DNA of 64,000 bases from Kryptolebias marmoratus. Lineage: Eukaryota; Chordata; Actinopteri; Cyprinodontiformes; Rivulidae. Numbering within the stretch: position 1 is the stretch's first letter; every line of letters begins with the position of its first letter. Under the pieces are notes generated by a model. It was not told where the DNA came from. It ran no database searches and saw only the letters and a program-made list of their open reading frames with translations. The stretch spans positions 10,852,108 through 10,916,107 of the forward strand of contig NC_051433.1 in assembly GCF_001649575.2 (NCBI RefSeq), read 5' to 3'. Below, piece by piece: positions 12,791 to 25,606 of this stretch. A program made the position numbers and the translations under genes.

Positions 12791-15700
12791 TGTATCCAAA
12801 AGTGACAGAAAAGAAAAAAATCTGTCAGCCTCACCTAAATATGACACTGGAGCTCATTCTTTGCCTAAGACAAAAAATTTTATTGTTATTGTTTTAAATG
12901 TATTCTTCAATTGTTTTCAATAAATACTTTGTTTTGAATAAAATTTTAAAATCAGTGAAAGTGATACATATAATAAAGTGATATTTCTGCACGCATAACC
13001 AAGTAACGTCATCCCACTGAGCGTTCAGAGAGTCGTGTTTTGAAAGGTTGTTTCGAAAACTTTGAAGAATTTCAGTCCAGCTTGATTGTTATCTCCTGTA
13101 AACACACTGTTTTTTTGATTTTATCTTCAAACACTGGTGTTCAACAGTGTTTGTCCTCCTTTGTGTTTCTCTCCCTCCTCACTTCATTGGGCTCGTCTTC
13201 ATTTCCATCTCCTGTTCCTAACATGCTCGTAAAGCCCCAAAACAAACACATTAGAAACACAAAGTCAACAAGGACAGCAGACACACTGGGTCTTGTCTGC
13301 AAGGAAACCACTGGAGTACATATTCATTTATTTGGCTTAAAAAAAAAAAGACATCATGGTAATTAGCTTGGTCCCATTTTTAGACACAGAAAAGAACATT
13401 ACATTGTTTAGCTTTTCATGGATCTTAGTATTAATTTCCTGCTCTAATCCCTAACAACTGAACTCCCGGAGCCAGACAAGTTGTGGATTCAGACAAAGTA
13501 ATTTAGCATGCAGATTAATGCAATTTCCAGCTCCTGCAGGAGTCAGCTTATTAAACACATTTAAATCACATACATTTACAATTTAGTTAGAGCTATTAAA
13601 TAAAAGACGTAACACAAAAGTAGCTCATTGGTGCAGTTTGTCTCTTTAAACACATTTGCATAAGTGTTTCGCCCTTTCGCATTGAAGCATAAATTGTGTA
13701 AAGCATTTATACTCTCTGACTGAAGTTAAAGTAAGAGAATCTGCTTCTTTTTCGCTGTTATATTCATGGATGAGTCAGCCATATTCTTCTAATTAAAATA
13801 ATCAAAGTCCTGCTGTCAGGTTGGCACGTCATGAGCACTGTTGTCGTTTGTGTTTAATTGCTTTTGCATTTTAATGTTCGAGCTATCTCTGAGTGTGCAG
13901 ATGAGTACAGGTGTGTGTGTGTGTGTTTCCATGCAGAACAGTATTATAAGCCAAGAATACTAAAAGAGTTTGTGCAGGTCTGGTCATCAGTGCTCCTTCT
14001 ACTGACTCCGCTGCACGCTTGAGTGTCTTTCAATTTAAGTCCCTCTGATAACTCCGCTCTCTTTCTCTTTCACAGAGATAAATGTTGAAATATAATAAAC
14101 GACTGCAACCTCAATCATATTTTGGCTCTAGCCTCTTCGTTCTTTAAGTGTCCTCTCACGTTTTTCTGCTTTGATCACATTTTCGCTCTCATTTTTCTCA
14201 ACATCTCTGAATAAATTCCTCGTGTGTTGTCTATCAACTTGTGTATCTTGGGAAAAAAACCAAAAAAAATATATTTTAGAAATATGATGCACAAGGCATT
14301 TTACATTCATTGATTGTTATTGTAATGATTAAGCATAAACACAATAGTGTATTCATAATTTAAAAATGCATCTTGTGCCTAAAACCTTGACTTTAGGTAC
14401 TAGTAAGAATAAAAATTAGTCACATAACATCTCATCAGTTATCAGTCCACATGTTCTCACAAATCACTCCTCCCAGCAATTATAAGCTCTCTGGTTTTTG
14501 TCAGATCCTCGTACGTACAGTAAGTCCTGTTCATGGTCTGACCAATTATTTTTTTCACCTGCCTGTTTGGTTTAGTTTCACCAAATTAAATTCCTTTTTG
14601 GAGTTCCACCTGCCTGCCTGACATTTTTTTGTCGCCATACATGGGTCAAACCAACAATCCACCAGACCCTTACAGTTACAGAAGACAGTACTTATTTTAC
14701 ATGCAAAACTATGAACAAAACACCACTCAACAAATTGGTTTGCACCACTTTAATCCAAATCACAACTTCTGCAAAGTTTCTTCCCTCAACTTAGCAGCAA
14801 GCCCCGTAATAGTTAAAAAAATGTGCCAGTCATAGTAAACTAAAAACAGAATTGAACAAAAAGTGTGCAAAACATTGGCAAGTCTTGTGTCAGTTCCTGT
14901 GCAGCAAAGGAAACAAAGTTTACATCTAAACATTTTCCAAAACAAATACTGTACATATAAAAGTAATATCTTGACTGACTTGGATGCAGACATCCCTCCC
15001 AATCAGAGCCACGCAGAAATCTGTACGACATAAATCTTTAAACACATTTTAATCACCGGTGCTGCTCCAACATACCTTGTATTTCAGCTGTTTTGCTTAA
15101 GCAAGTTTTTAGCTCCTGATCGAACAAATAGAACTGAACATCAGACAAAGGTTTGTGTCACTGCAGGAAGGAAGACTCAGGTGAACTTCCTGCCTCATTT
15201 TGCAGACGATTTATCTTGCCTGGATTCCAGCACTGTCACTACTTCTAACACATTTAGTTATGAATGGATTTCCATTGAAGTTGGGATGCTTAGATATGAA
15301 GAAACGAGTAAATCTGTGGCTGTACTGACGTTCAGGAAGCTGTGTGTGGACTGTGTTAAAGCAGTGATGGATCATTCCCTGTTGTGTTGCCTTTCATTGG
15401 AGCTGTCCTCTACTGTTTAAACATCTGAGTGAGATTAGCCTCTTATTCAACACTGGATGTACAATACATACACTAGCAAGGACATACTGTAAGCTTTTTA
15501 TCAATGCACTGCACCAAAATGGCTCTCAGATAAGGATTACCCTGCCGTTGTTGCTGCACAATAATTTCTCCTCCTATCCTGCCTGTCTGTAAATCTGGCA
15601 GGGATTTTCTTAGGTGAAAAAACAGAAAAAAACATCTCTCCTGTTAAAACTAAAAGATTGCAAAGACCTCTGCTACTGCATGATGGTCACTGATTACATT

Positions 15701-16164
15701 TAGTTAAACATGTTAAAATAGTTGCACTCTTTCTTTTTGCATTTTAAAAATCTTTTTAACACACAAATCCTGGCCTAAAGAAACTCTTGTCATTCGCAGA
15801 AAAGACCAAGAAGCGCACTTGCCCCATTCATCTCCTCACAGCTTGCCATGTTGTCTTCTGGAGGTGTACTTCAACCTGCCCTCAGCAGCCTGCTGTGATT
15901 AGCCAATAAATAAGTAATCTTATGTCATAAATCAACAAGGAGAGCTCTGTCAGGGCGATTTCTGCTGCAGTGCTCTCTGGAAATCACTCCACTGCTTGGA
16001 GAGAAGAAAGTAAGAGAGATTAATGGTAGTAAAAATGGCAATGAAGAGTTGCACGGTACAACTTAAAAAATGTTTTACCTTGAAGGATATCCTCCTTTAG
16101 TATGATCCACAAACAATTCCTTTATGGGTTTAGGGATAGTCAATATTTATCTCCTGAGACAAAA

Positions 16165-16475
16165 GGCCTTTGTTGCCTGTGTTTGTGTTGGTTTGTCTGT
16201 AGCTTTAGCAAAATATCGCATGAATCACTGAACAAATTTTAATGAAACTCTCAGAAAGTAATCATTAGATGTGCATTTAATCCTGATTAACTTTTGGAGT
16301 CAGCCCTATTTAAGATGGCCGCCACAGCTAAGTAACCTTAACAAACACAAAAATTGCTACAATTCAACTAGTTTTACAGACATTGAGTTAAGGTTTTATG
16401 TGGTAATAGCTGAGAGTCATTCCCAACACAAACTCTGAATGATAACTGATTGCATGAGATCTGTTTTTTAAACTT
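16165..16475 (-). repeat. Dispersed repeat family A, copy 6
   Basis: Well-preserved reverse copy: 'gtttgtctgtagctttagc', 'aatgaaactctcagaaagta', the core 'taagatggccgccacagct' at 16311-16329 and 'gctgagagtcattcccaaca'. The core is the closest match in the window to the YY1 AAGATGGCGGC-type consensus. Confidence 0.86.
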
Positions 16476-16489
16476 TGCTAATAACTATT

Positions 16490-16775
16490 GGGGTCATCTG
16501 TGTCTGTCTTTTAGCAAAATATCTCATGAACCACTGAATGGATTATATTGCAAGTCTCAAAAAGTAACCATTTGACGCACTTTTACAGGTGATTAACTTT
16601 TAAAGTCACCACAGCTAATCAACATTAGCCAAGACAAAAATGGCTATAACTGCGGAAAAGCAATGTTGTGGTAATAGCTAAAAGTCCTTCACAACACTTT
16701 CTGTGCTGTCGCTGCTATCACTTCTTGGTTTGACCAAAACTGCTATAACTCTGTTCCTTCTCATCATAAGATCAT
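16490..16775 (-). repeat. Dispersed repeat family A, copy 7
   Basis: Second reverse copy directly following copy 6 in the same orientation: 'gtctgtcttttagcaaaata', 'catgaaccactgaatgga' and 'aatagctaaaagtccttcac', ending in 'tggtttgaccaaaactgcta'. The YY1-like core is lost. Confidence 0.8.
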
Positions 16776-16835
16776 TTTAGTTAATAGTCTGGCAACAAAG
16801 ACAATACTTATTGGATGCTAGGCCTTTGTTTAAAC

Positions 16836-17049
16836 CATGGGTCTCCAATCCTGGTCCTCGAGGGCCACCATCCTGCATGTTTTATTTGTTTTTCAGCTCC
16901 AGCACACCTGATTTGAATCAATGGGTGATTAACAGGCTTCTGCAGAACATGAAGAGGTGATTTAACCACTGAATCAGGTGTGTTGGAGCCGGGAAACAAG
17001 GAAAACATGCAGGATAGCGGCCCTCGAGGACCAGGATTGGAGACCACTG
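16836..17049. mobile_element. hAT-type palindromic MITE
   Basis: A 214 bp non-autonomous element. Its ends form terminal inverted repeats of about 31 bp, each containing 'tctccaatcctggtcctcga' when read inward, and differ at only two positions. The interior is also partly palindromic ('cagcacacctgatt' against 'aatcaggtgtgttgg'). The outermost bases CAGTGG on the right end fit hAT ends. The flanks carry a near-perfect 8 bp target duplication, gtttaaac at 16828-16835 and gtttaaaa at 17050-17057. No transposase is present. This sequence type is widespread in fish genomes, from memory. Confidence 0.92.
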
Positions 17050-17057
17050 GTTTAAAA

Positions 17058-19184
17058 CCTGTGTTTTTCTGTGTAGAATTAAAACTGGGAAAAATCTGCC
17101 TCCAAATTCTAGTGAGTACATATTACTCATTAAAATAACACGGTCAACACTCTTTCTTCGTTCACCTGCAAACCTCAAAGCATTCACATCTCTGATTCTC
17201 TCAACATTACTGTGTAATTTTGTCTCCTCCCGTAGAGAGCACAGAAAAGGATTGAAAAACTCATTTTGACAAGTAGCTGAGCGTGTAATGCCACTTGGAA
17301 AACACTCGCCTGTTGGATCAACCTTAGCTCTGTTTGTGATCTTTCTCTGATCTGTGTGTCATTAGAGATAACTGCAACATTCAGCTCTTTATGTCACTGC
17401 TTTAAATGCATTATAAGTGTGGCAAAGCGGCATCAAGGCAGAAAAATAAAAGCCTGGCCTCCATGACAGGAAATAATGACAGAAAATCGTCTGCATGGAG
17501 CAGAAGGAGAAACTTAGGAGAAATTCTGTAAAAACAAAACGGGTCTCAGTTGAGAAAGAATGTGAAGCCATGGAGGAATATCATTTTGATTCTCCATTAT
17601 CTGAGGTCTATTTCGCATTCTGTAGATCTTGAGGTCCATCAAAACAAACCCCACCCTGCCACATGTATCGCTTCAATTCCCAACAGAGTCCCAGCGACGA
17701 GCCTTTTATCATGATGCTCATCATGGTTTCTGGCAGTGTGTTTCATCCGCAGCCCTGTCAGCCGTTATCTCCAAGTGGAGAGGCTGTCAAACTGTTTATC
17801 ATTACCGCACTCTCAGTGATGGTAGGAGGACATGACTGCAAGGAGTCGGAATGGAACCTGGGGGACTGTGATAGGCGGACAGAGTTAGACAGCAGATAAT
17901 AGGTGTTTCTCTGCAGGTCTTATCGCAGCCTCCAAAAGCAAGCTTCAGGGATCGAAGTTTACCACTCTGCTAAGGTTAACCTGCAGAGGAGGAGAGGAGC
18001 ATCTGATTTTTTTCAGAACCTGTTGATAGTGCCTTGAACAGCGTTTTATAATGGAAAACCAAGGTGCAAATAATACAATTGATTGTGAAGACTGGAGCAT
18101 TTGATTGAAGTTTGGCCTAAAAGATGCTGGAACAGATATAGATACACCAATTTTCTCCGGCTTGTTTTGATCATACCTGATGATAAAACTGCAGGCCAAT
18201 AGGGCCTCAGTGTCCAGTCTGCTGTGTCTGCAAGGTTGATGTGAGGAATTCATCAGCAGTTAGAGTAAAGTCCAAAACTTGCAGCGTATAAATTGAATAT
18301 ATTCTAAAAAAACAAGAAAGCTAGATATTGATGCTCAGGTTTCTTGCTTTAAGAGGAATCTGCAAGAAAACTGTCAAACTAAAGGCTCTGTGGCCATGAT
18401 GATGAGCTGCATCTACAGTATGAGCTTCAGAGAGCTTAATATGGGGTCACATAAAAAAGAATTAAAAAAATATTTTCATAAATTAAAAACAAACTTAAAC
18501 TCCACAAAGTAGGAAATTTAAAAAGTCTGAGCATAAATCCAGAGTGAAACAAGAACTTAGGCCAGATTACAATTGAGAAACATTTGAAAACAACTTGATA
18601 AAAAAACAAAAACAAGTAAAACAAATTTAAACAATAAAACATAATAATCAAAACAAGTAAAGATTTTAAAACAAAACAGTAATGGCACAAAGTTTAAATA
18701 ATAATATCAAAATGTCTTGAATTTTCACCCATGTTTACAGTGAAAATAAGAGTTAAAAAATTATCTTGAATGGTTACACAATTGTTTTTACCACTCTGCT
18801 GTTTATATTCCAAGTGGCAATGAAATCAGCTTTCTAAAAAGTTGTTTCAGTTTATTTTATTACTCACTGTGATGGTAAGCAACGCTGTAAGACAAAAGCA
18901 AAGCAGCAAGTTGTAGAATCTAAAACCAAACAGATAAATTTTAAAGAAGCTTGTTCGGCTTGTGAGGAGAACAACGGATTCAATCCTGTTTATGGTTTCA
19001 TCCATTTCTGTTGCTCAGACTCATTGAATAAAGGGTTACGGGAATTTAATTGAAGCAGATGCTTGTTTGCAGCCCTTCCATGTTGCTCCTCGGTGATGAA
19101 GCTGTGGAAGATGAAACAACACAGCAGGCTTGACTCAAAGAGAAAGAAGCGCAGAAAACAACAAAGAAGCAAAGATGCATATTT
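17058..19184 (+). other. kazn: Kazrin intron, third part
   Basis: Intronic. A moderately G+C-rich block at about 17620-17900 has overlapping open frames on the plus strand but no family resemblance. An A/T-rich, repeat-like tract occupies about 18440-18720. No exon could be supported. Confidence 0.5.
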
Positions 19185-19885
19185 CAATTCAATTCAGTTT
19201 CTTTATAGAGTGCCACTTCACAACAAAAGTCATCTCCGCCCATGCCACGAAAGAAAAACAAGTCCGAATCATAAATCCAGTTCAGATCCAAATAGAATAG
19301 AACAACTCCCTTTTAACAGGAAGAAACCTTCAGCAGAACCGGGCTCAGGATGAGTGGCCGTATGCCTCAGCTGGCTGGGGTTTGAGAGGACAGGAAGAGA
19401 GACACGGACAAACACAGAAGAACTGGTTCTGTAGTTTCTATGAGAAGAAAAACAACAAAAACAGTGATTAATGGCAACAATAATTACATGTTCAAACATA
19501 GAGAGTAAAGGGAATAAAGATAGCAGCAGAGTGAAGACATATAGTTGTATGACCTCCAGCATTTAGCAGCATAACTAAGGGATATCTCAGGAAACCCAAG
19601 TCAACCCTAACTATAGGATTTATTAAAAAGGAAAGTTTTAAGCCTATAGGTAGACAGGGTGTCGACCTCTTGAACAGAAACTGGAAGAAGGTTCCACAAG
19701 AGAAGAGCCTGAGAACTGAAAGCTCCGTCTCTCGTTCTACTTTTACAAACTCCAGGAACCACAAGTAAACCTGCAGTCTGAGAGCAAAGAGCTCTGTTAG
19801 GAAAATATGGAACGATGAGATTTTTAACAGAAGATGGAGCCTGGTTGTTGAGAGCTTTGGATGCTGGACAAACAACAAATTCAAA
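19185..19885 (+). repeat. Fish interspersed repeat (class undetermined)
   Basis: It begins 'caattcaattcagtttcttt' and contains 'ctcccttttaacaggaagaa', 'ccttcagcagaaccgggctc' and, further on, 'gttccacaagagaagagcct' and 'ccaggaaccacaagtaaacc'. These blocks in this order are familiar to me from many percomorph genomes as a high-copy repeat, but I cannot name its class with certainty. A 168-codon open frame on the minus strand inside it has no recognisable domain and is not annotated as a gene. Confidence 0.72.
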
Positions 19886-22800
19886 CTGACAAAAATTATT
19901 ATTTTTAACTTTTCACCACTGAGCATTTTTTTCCTGCTATCACTCCTATAGTTTAATTGACAGGAAATAGCAAAAAACAAACAGCAATATAACCACAAAT
20001 CACAACATCTGGTTATAATCCCATCTGGTAGGAGTAAGTTACAACAAAAAGTAATTTATAAGATCCATCATTCATCATTTTACTGTGTGTTGTTTAGTGA
20101 AACAAAAACCTTTTTCCATTTTGACTTATTTTGAACATCAGTGACTGTAAAGCTACGTACTAAGAAAACTACTAAAACGCATGTGAAGCAGACATTTTAC
20201 TAAAATGAAAGAAAGTGACAGAGAAGGAGTAGGAGGTAAAAAGCTCATTGTAAAACTCAAAAAGAGAAAGTTGAGTTTCCTGCTCCCTGCAGTTCACAGC
20301 AGCCTCCATCAATGGCCTGCTGTCCCCAAGTTTTCCCACTTCAGGCCGAAGGCTCTCTCTCCTCATTGACTCACCCAGAAATAAATGTCCATTTTTTGAG
20401 TCCAACTGTGACATTTCCAGCTGGTATGTCTGTGCTGCGTGTGAACATTCAAAGCAGCAAATTGCATGTGACAGAAGCTCAGCTGTTTCCCTGCAACACG
20501 TGTAATGAATGCTTGAAGATCGCTTTTTAGGCCTCATCACTTCAAAAAATGTTCTCTTTGCTGTTAGAAAAGATACTTACACAGCTTGGGAAGACTGTCT
20601 ACACACATCTCATTGTTGCCTTGTTGCTGTGGGAAACTAGAGTTGTATTGAAACTGACCAACAAAAGGCAATTTTCTCCTAAGTGTGCTGTTTGGTGCAA
20701 GTGTTGGCAAATAAAAGAAAAAAAGGTAATGGCACAGAAAGTAGTTGTTCATCTCTAACTTTGAAAAGGACACACTCTGTCAGAAATGACCCCCTGTCAT
20801 GCAAAATTTTCTTGTTTACTTTTTTTCACAGTCACCGACATGCACTACACCAGTGTCAGAGTTAAAACTGGAATCTAAACGCTGCTCCAATTAACCTGTC
20901 TAAAAGCAAAGAATGAAAGTCTTTGTTGTTCCTGATGCTGATGGACAGTGTGTGTTGTTCTGACACAGCCTTTGTAGTCAGAATAAAATGTCCTGAAACT
21001 CGCTGCTTTGTTTAAGTTCCCAGCAGATCGGATATTCTGACACGTTGAAATTTGGAAATTCAGAGGTCCTGTCAGTGAAAGTTTAGTTTCAGAGTGGTGC
21101 CATGAGGCGGCTGAGGGATACATTCAGCTCTAACTGTGTTAAAATAATTATAATGAGAGTCCCCTGCTGTATTAAGGCTCTCGACTGATGCTCCTTGGTT
21201 TAATTTCTCTTTAGGAGGGTTCTAATTTATTCTGGTCTCTTACTGCCTAAGCATGCAATGAACAAGTATTTCAGATTTCAGATCTAACTTGAGCAAAATA
21301 CCATTATTAAAAGTTGTGTGCTTAGAGGAAAAGTAAAGATTTTTTATGTAAATAACATTAAATAACCCATATGTAATTTGATGAAATTCAAGAAAATTAT
21401 TACATTTTTTTGTTGGTTCAGTCCTGCAGAGCTCCTTTTGCAGGACTTTCAGATATGTTGTTTTGTTGTTTACTGTCACTGCTCTTAACTTTTCCTTGCC
21501 ACAGCAGGCATTTATTTTCTCTTTTAAAAATAAAAAAAAATCCCTTTTGAGTGTGCTCAACTCAGGACCAATTTCAGACATGCAAAAACTATAAACAGAG
21601 AATTTAGTTATTTGAATAAAAATAAATATGCCCTTTTAGAAATTGATAGTTCCCATTAAAACAAATTTAAAACAATTAAAAATGACTTCTCTTGGACTGC
21701 TTAGTATAGAGACAAAAAAACCATTCACACTTTCACCTAGGGACAAATTTAAGAGTTACCAATTAACCTAACATGCATGTTTTTTGTCTGTGGGAGGAGA
21801 CCGGAGTGTGTGTGCAGGGAGAACATGCAAACTCCACCCATAGAGGCCCCAGTCCGGAAGGCAATCCTGCAACCTTCTAGCTGGGAAACTACAGCTATAA
21901 CCACTGCACAGCCGTTCCACACCACTGAATGACATATTATTTGAAATAATAAATAATAAATTATATATTTTTTTAAAACAGATATTGGGAAAAGGAATTA
22001 TGTCCTATTTTGAATGTGCAAACTAATGACTAATGCAATACTACCTTGTCTTTTTCTCTTTTAGGCAAATTTAACCTGCTGTAGGAGGCTTATTATGACT
22101 GAATGAATATAATGTTAAGTTAAACATGAAATGAAATTTTTTATTGAGGCTTGCAGTTTCACAAAGTTAGAAATATCAGTTACTGTTCTAACAGGCCATT
22201 AATTTTCACTTTTTCTATCCTATGCCTCTCCCTGCAGCGCCATGTAATTTCTGCTCCATTAGTCTTTTTCAAAGTATTTGATCTACATGAGTTGTTGAGT
22301 GGAATGAACATTTTTCCAGAGCCTGTCCTAAGACTAGTGTATACTGTTTAGTGTGGCATTATATCACTTTCTGATTGGGATAAAATGGAAAGCATTCTAT
22401 AGTGTGGAGGATCAGTCGATATTCAATTAACCCAGGCAGACAGTCATGGCGACTGTTTATCAATATCCCTTTTTAACTGCACACCCACAGCACACTTAAT
22501 TAAACTTCTCGTTAATGGCATCAAACAAGTGAACAAACTAAGTCTAAAATACAGTTATATGAAAACTGGTCATTTAAGGGCCTCGGCCTCCTGCCAAAGT
22601 CACACATACTTTCAGTCCAAGTTGTAGAGACAGAGCAGGACACTGTGTGTTTTGGACAGGGCACAAATATGTGTTCTCTAAGCATCTGTGTGGATATCAA
22701 TGTTTATCTGGGACAAACGGTGACCCCTGACCCATAAATCATTGATTTTTTTTTTGCATTCCACAGCTGAGCGAATGGAAAGCCTGCGTCCCAAAGCTGA

Positions 22801-23399
22801 AACTGTTGGGGGTTCATGAAAAGAAAAACTTAGCCGTTAACACTGTTCAGGAAATCAGACATGCATTAGAAAAAACTAGCACAAGAAATGACCTTCAACT
22901 ATGACCTGTGTTATTGTGCAACACTTCACTAATCAGCAACAATTCAGGGTCAACGTGCCAATCAGGGGGCAGGGATGTGTCTGTCTAGACGGTGATAATG
23001 ATCCCCTAACATGTGATCAAACATGACAGCGCTGCTGCTGCTGCTGGTAACTGAACAGGCCTGCGTGGCACTAAGTGGTCGTTAGTTGAGCAGGAGGCAT
23101 GCAGGCTGACTTTTTGCACAGAATATATGTTAAAAATCAAAGTAGAATAAAATCTAGAAAGCTGCAGGAATAAACTGTGCCATGCAGCAGAACAACCATG
23201 ACTATGAAAGTGTTTATGTACAAGATGCAAACCCTTCTAGGGATGGAAGCAATCATTTATAGCCAGGTGGACAGTATGTGGTAATGTTAAACTGTCCATC
23301 TTTGGAGTCCAAAGTGCACTTAACAACTTTATGTCTTACCATGAAGCCAGATGCCTTCTACTTTGATAATCCCTTCACATTTCCTCTACTGTCCTCTGC
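19886..23399 (+). other. kazn: Kazrin intron, fourth part
   Basis: Intronic. It contains the SINE-like copy at 21720-21920 and a short (GCT)n at about 23029-23045. Otherwise it is AT-rich with no supportable exon or RNA gene. Confidence 0.5.
21720..21920 (-). mobile_element. SINE-like element, tRNA-head family
   Basis: Reverse copy. It has 'caattaacctaacatgcatg', 'ctgtgggaggagaccggagt', 'agggagaacatgcaaactcc' and 'ggcaatcctgcaaccttct'; the last is the reverse complement of a decayed B-box region. It shares these blocks with copies at 46045, 51510 and 62375. Confidence 0.82.
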
Positions 23400-24000
23400 A
23401 GGTGACTATTTTGCCTTTTGATTGAGTGTCTTGATAACAGTTTTTGTCGGCAATTGGGGTTTTTGTCTTTTAGTTTATTATTCTTACTGTCTTCATGTTT
23501 TCTGTTCAGGTGTTTTTGTTCTTCAAGTCATTTTGTGCTGTCACTATTCACTCCTCCCCAGTCACTCTTTTGTCTTCCTGCCACGCCCATCTACACCTGC
23601 CTCAAGTCTTGATAAATGCTTCACCTGTGCCCACTTTCCAATTACCTCCTGTTTAAAAACCCGGTCATCTCTTCCACACTCCTTTGGATCATTGTTCTTG
23701 GTTCCCTGCTGTTTTGTCTTGTGCCATGTTTTTGCTCCATGGTTTGTTATCTCATGTTTGAATTTAGTTCTTATTTTGCTGCCACGTCAGCCCTTTGGTT
23801 TTTTGTTTATTTTATTTTAATAAATTAGTTTTCTTTATAAGATGAGTCTGCACTCTGGGGTCGTCTCCGTTTCCGCCCTGGCTGACAGCTTTGACCACCG
23901 GGCGCTCACTGAGGTTAACCTGCACCAGGCCTGGGTTCAGAATGGAGTTATGGTTTCTCCTTTCCTGGCTGAGGTGATTTCGTTGTCAGCTTGACAATGT
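23400..24000 (+). repeat. Retroelement-like interspersed repeat fragment
   Basis: It contains 'ctgccacgcccatctacacc', 'acctcctgtttaaaaacccg', 'gctgccacgtcagccctttg', a poly-A-signal-like 'ttttaataaatta' and 'gtctgcactctggggtcgtc'. I recognise this order of blocks as a repeat common in fish genomes that resembles an LTR or retroelement 3' end. Overlapping open frames, up to 132 codons, are low-complexity (Leu, Phe, Cys, Ser) and not believable proteins. The outer limits are approximate. Confidence 0.55.
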
Positions 24001-24019
24001 CAGTGTGCATTTACGAAGC

Positions 24020-24250
24020 ACAAATAACCCTACAACCAAAGCAAGCAAGCTGGCCCAAAGTTCTGTACAATAAAACCAAAAGCAAAGCAAGATGTTATTT
24101 CACTAAAAGGAGTAAAACATAAAAGATAAAATTAATAGAAATCAATAAAGCAACTTAAAAGCTATCAAATAAAATTCCAATTTAAAGAACAGAACACAAT
24201 AGAGTAAAATCAAGACAATAAACACTATTAGATTTGAATGCCAGTGAACA
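24020..24250 (+). repeat. A-rich dispersed repeat fragment
   Basis: The segment 'caaagttctgtacaataaaa' followed by a long A-rich stretch matches, from memory, a tail motif seen in several fish interspersed repeats. The class and ends are uncertain. Confidence 0.35.
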
Positions 24251-25570
24251 TAGGTGAGTTTCTGAGGAGCTCCTATATAATTTATGATGTTCTACACAAT
24301 GTGTGCAGCCACTGTGAAGCCACAATCACTTCTGTTTTGCTTGTTTTTTTAGATCTGGGCTTTCCTTCTGAGGTATGATTATGTAAAATTATCTTTAAGT
24401 TATTTAAGCCATCTTTCAATTATCTGAGGTCAGTTTGCAGGGGTAACAGGTCCAGAAAGCTCTCATTTATACCCAGAAACCCAACATTATCCTTTAAACA
24501 TCAATGTCACTGCAGACAGCAAATGAGCATGGTTAAGGATTTATTTATTAACCCAATCATATTCATTTCACAATAACATTAAACACTCAAAAAACAACGA
24601 AAGCACTTAGATTTTTGAAGTGGAAACTAAAAGTGTTTTTTTTTTTATTTTTAAATTCCACTCAAATAATTTGTCAATTATCTAAACTGTGGTGGAGTTT
24701 CTGGCATCTAATTGACTAATTGTTTCAATGGTACTTCAAATCTGAATGAAAGCTATACTTCATAGTTTTATGGGTCATTAAAATTTGTTATTTACAAAGA
24801 CATAACTTTTATTTTTCTAGACTGCTCTTGAAATTAATTATCAGAAGAATTAAACATTCTAACAATCTGATGGAGACGTTATTTATAGATAGAGCCTGCC
24901 TTGTAAAGTCAGTATAGTCTTTCTCCAGCTCGTATGTTGAACTATCATTCAAGGCTTTACTGACACTGAGTGACTATACAATAAAGCTGATGAGTTAAAC
25001 TAGGCCATTGAAGGCCACATCAATAGGACAGCCAAACCGTAACTCCATCATTTTAACACAGGGGGTAATATAAAGTAGTGTGCAGTAAACAAACCATCAG
25101 AGTAATTAAAAAGTTGTGTTTTTGAATTTGGTTGTCAATCTTAAACGCGAGCTGTCACATCTCCGGGTGTCTTGCTCTGTCATTGAGTGAATACCAATGA
25201 GCGCACTGAGCTGTTGTCACCTGAGCTGAGGATGGCGGCGCCTGACTGATGGATCACTTATCTGCTTCCCTTTCCACCCAGAACAGAACGTGTTTTCTTC
25301 TTTGAGGAAATGAAAATGTCAAATGCAGATTTTAAATTGTGGTGGCTCAGCAGCATCCAGGAATGTTTCGAGATAAGATCAGCAGTTCCCCTCCCACCAC
25401 CACTGTGTAACCTTTTGTATGTGTGATGGAATTTTACAACTGTAACGATAAGAACTGATGCCAGTGGTGTTTGTTTACTGGGGCCACAGACAAGCTGAGA
25501 AATAATCCGTCCAACTGTTTTGGATCACAGAACTAAAGCTCGATTGTAAGGCCTCTTCTCTTTGTGTGGG

Positions 25571-25606
25571 ACCCCCCCCCCCCTCCACACACACACACAC
25601 ACACAC
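25571..25606. repeat. C-run plus (AC)n microsatellite
   Basis: A run of about 12 C residues interrupted by a T, followed by about ten AC units. It marks the upstream edge of the G+C-richer block that precedes the kazrin exon. Confidence 0.93.

Larger units (their letters stand above)
7971..16164 (+). other. kazn: Kazrin intron, second part
   Basis: Intronic sequence holding family A copies 3 to 5, poly-A runs (about 9083-9101 and 10380-10391) and a short (GT)n near 13912-13926. The longest open frames (about 60-136 codons) lie in unremarkable AT-rich DNA, have no splice-site context and show no recognisable motif. I see no exon or RNA gene here. Confidence 0.55.

Noticed and set aside
19492..19998. 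168-codon minus-strand open frame
   Set aside because: It lies largely within a fish interspersed repeat and has no recognisable reverse transcriptase, transposase or other motif.
23418..23828. Overlapping Leu/Phe/Cys-rich open frames resembling membrane proteins
   Set aside because: The hydrophobicity comes from T-rich DNA in a retroelement-like repeat; all three frames look alike.
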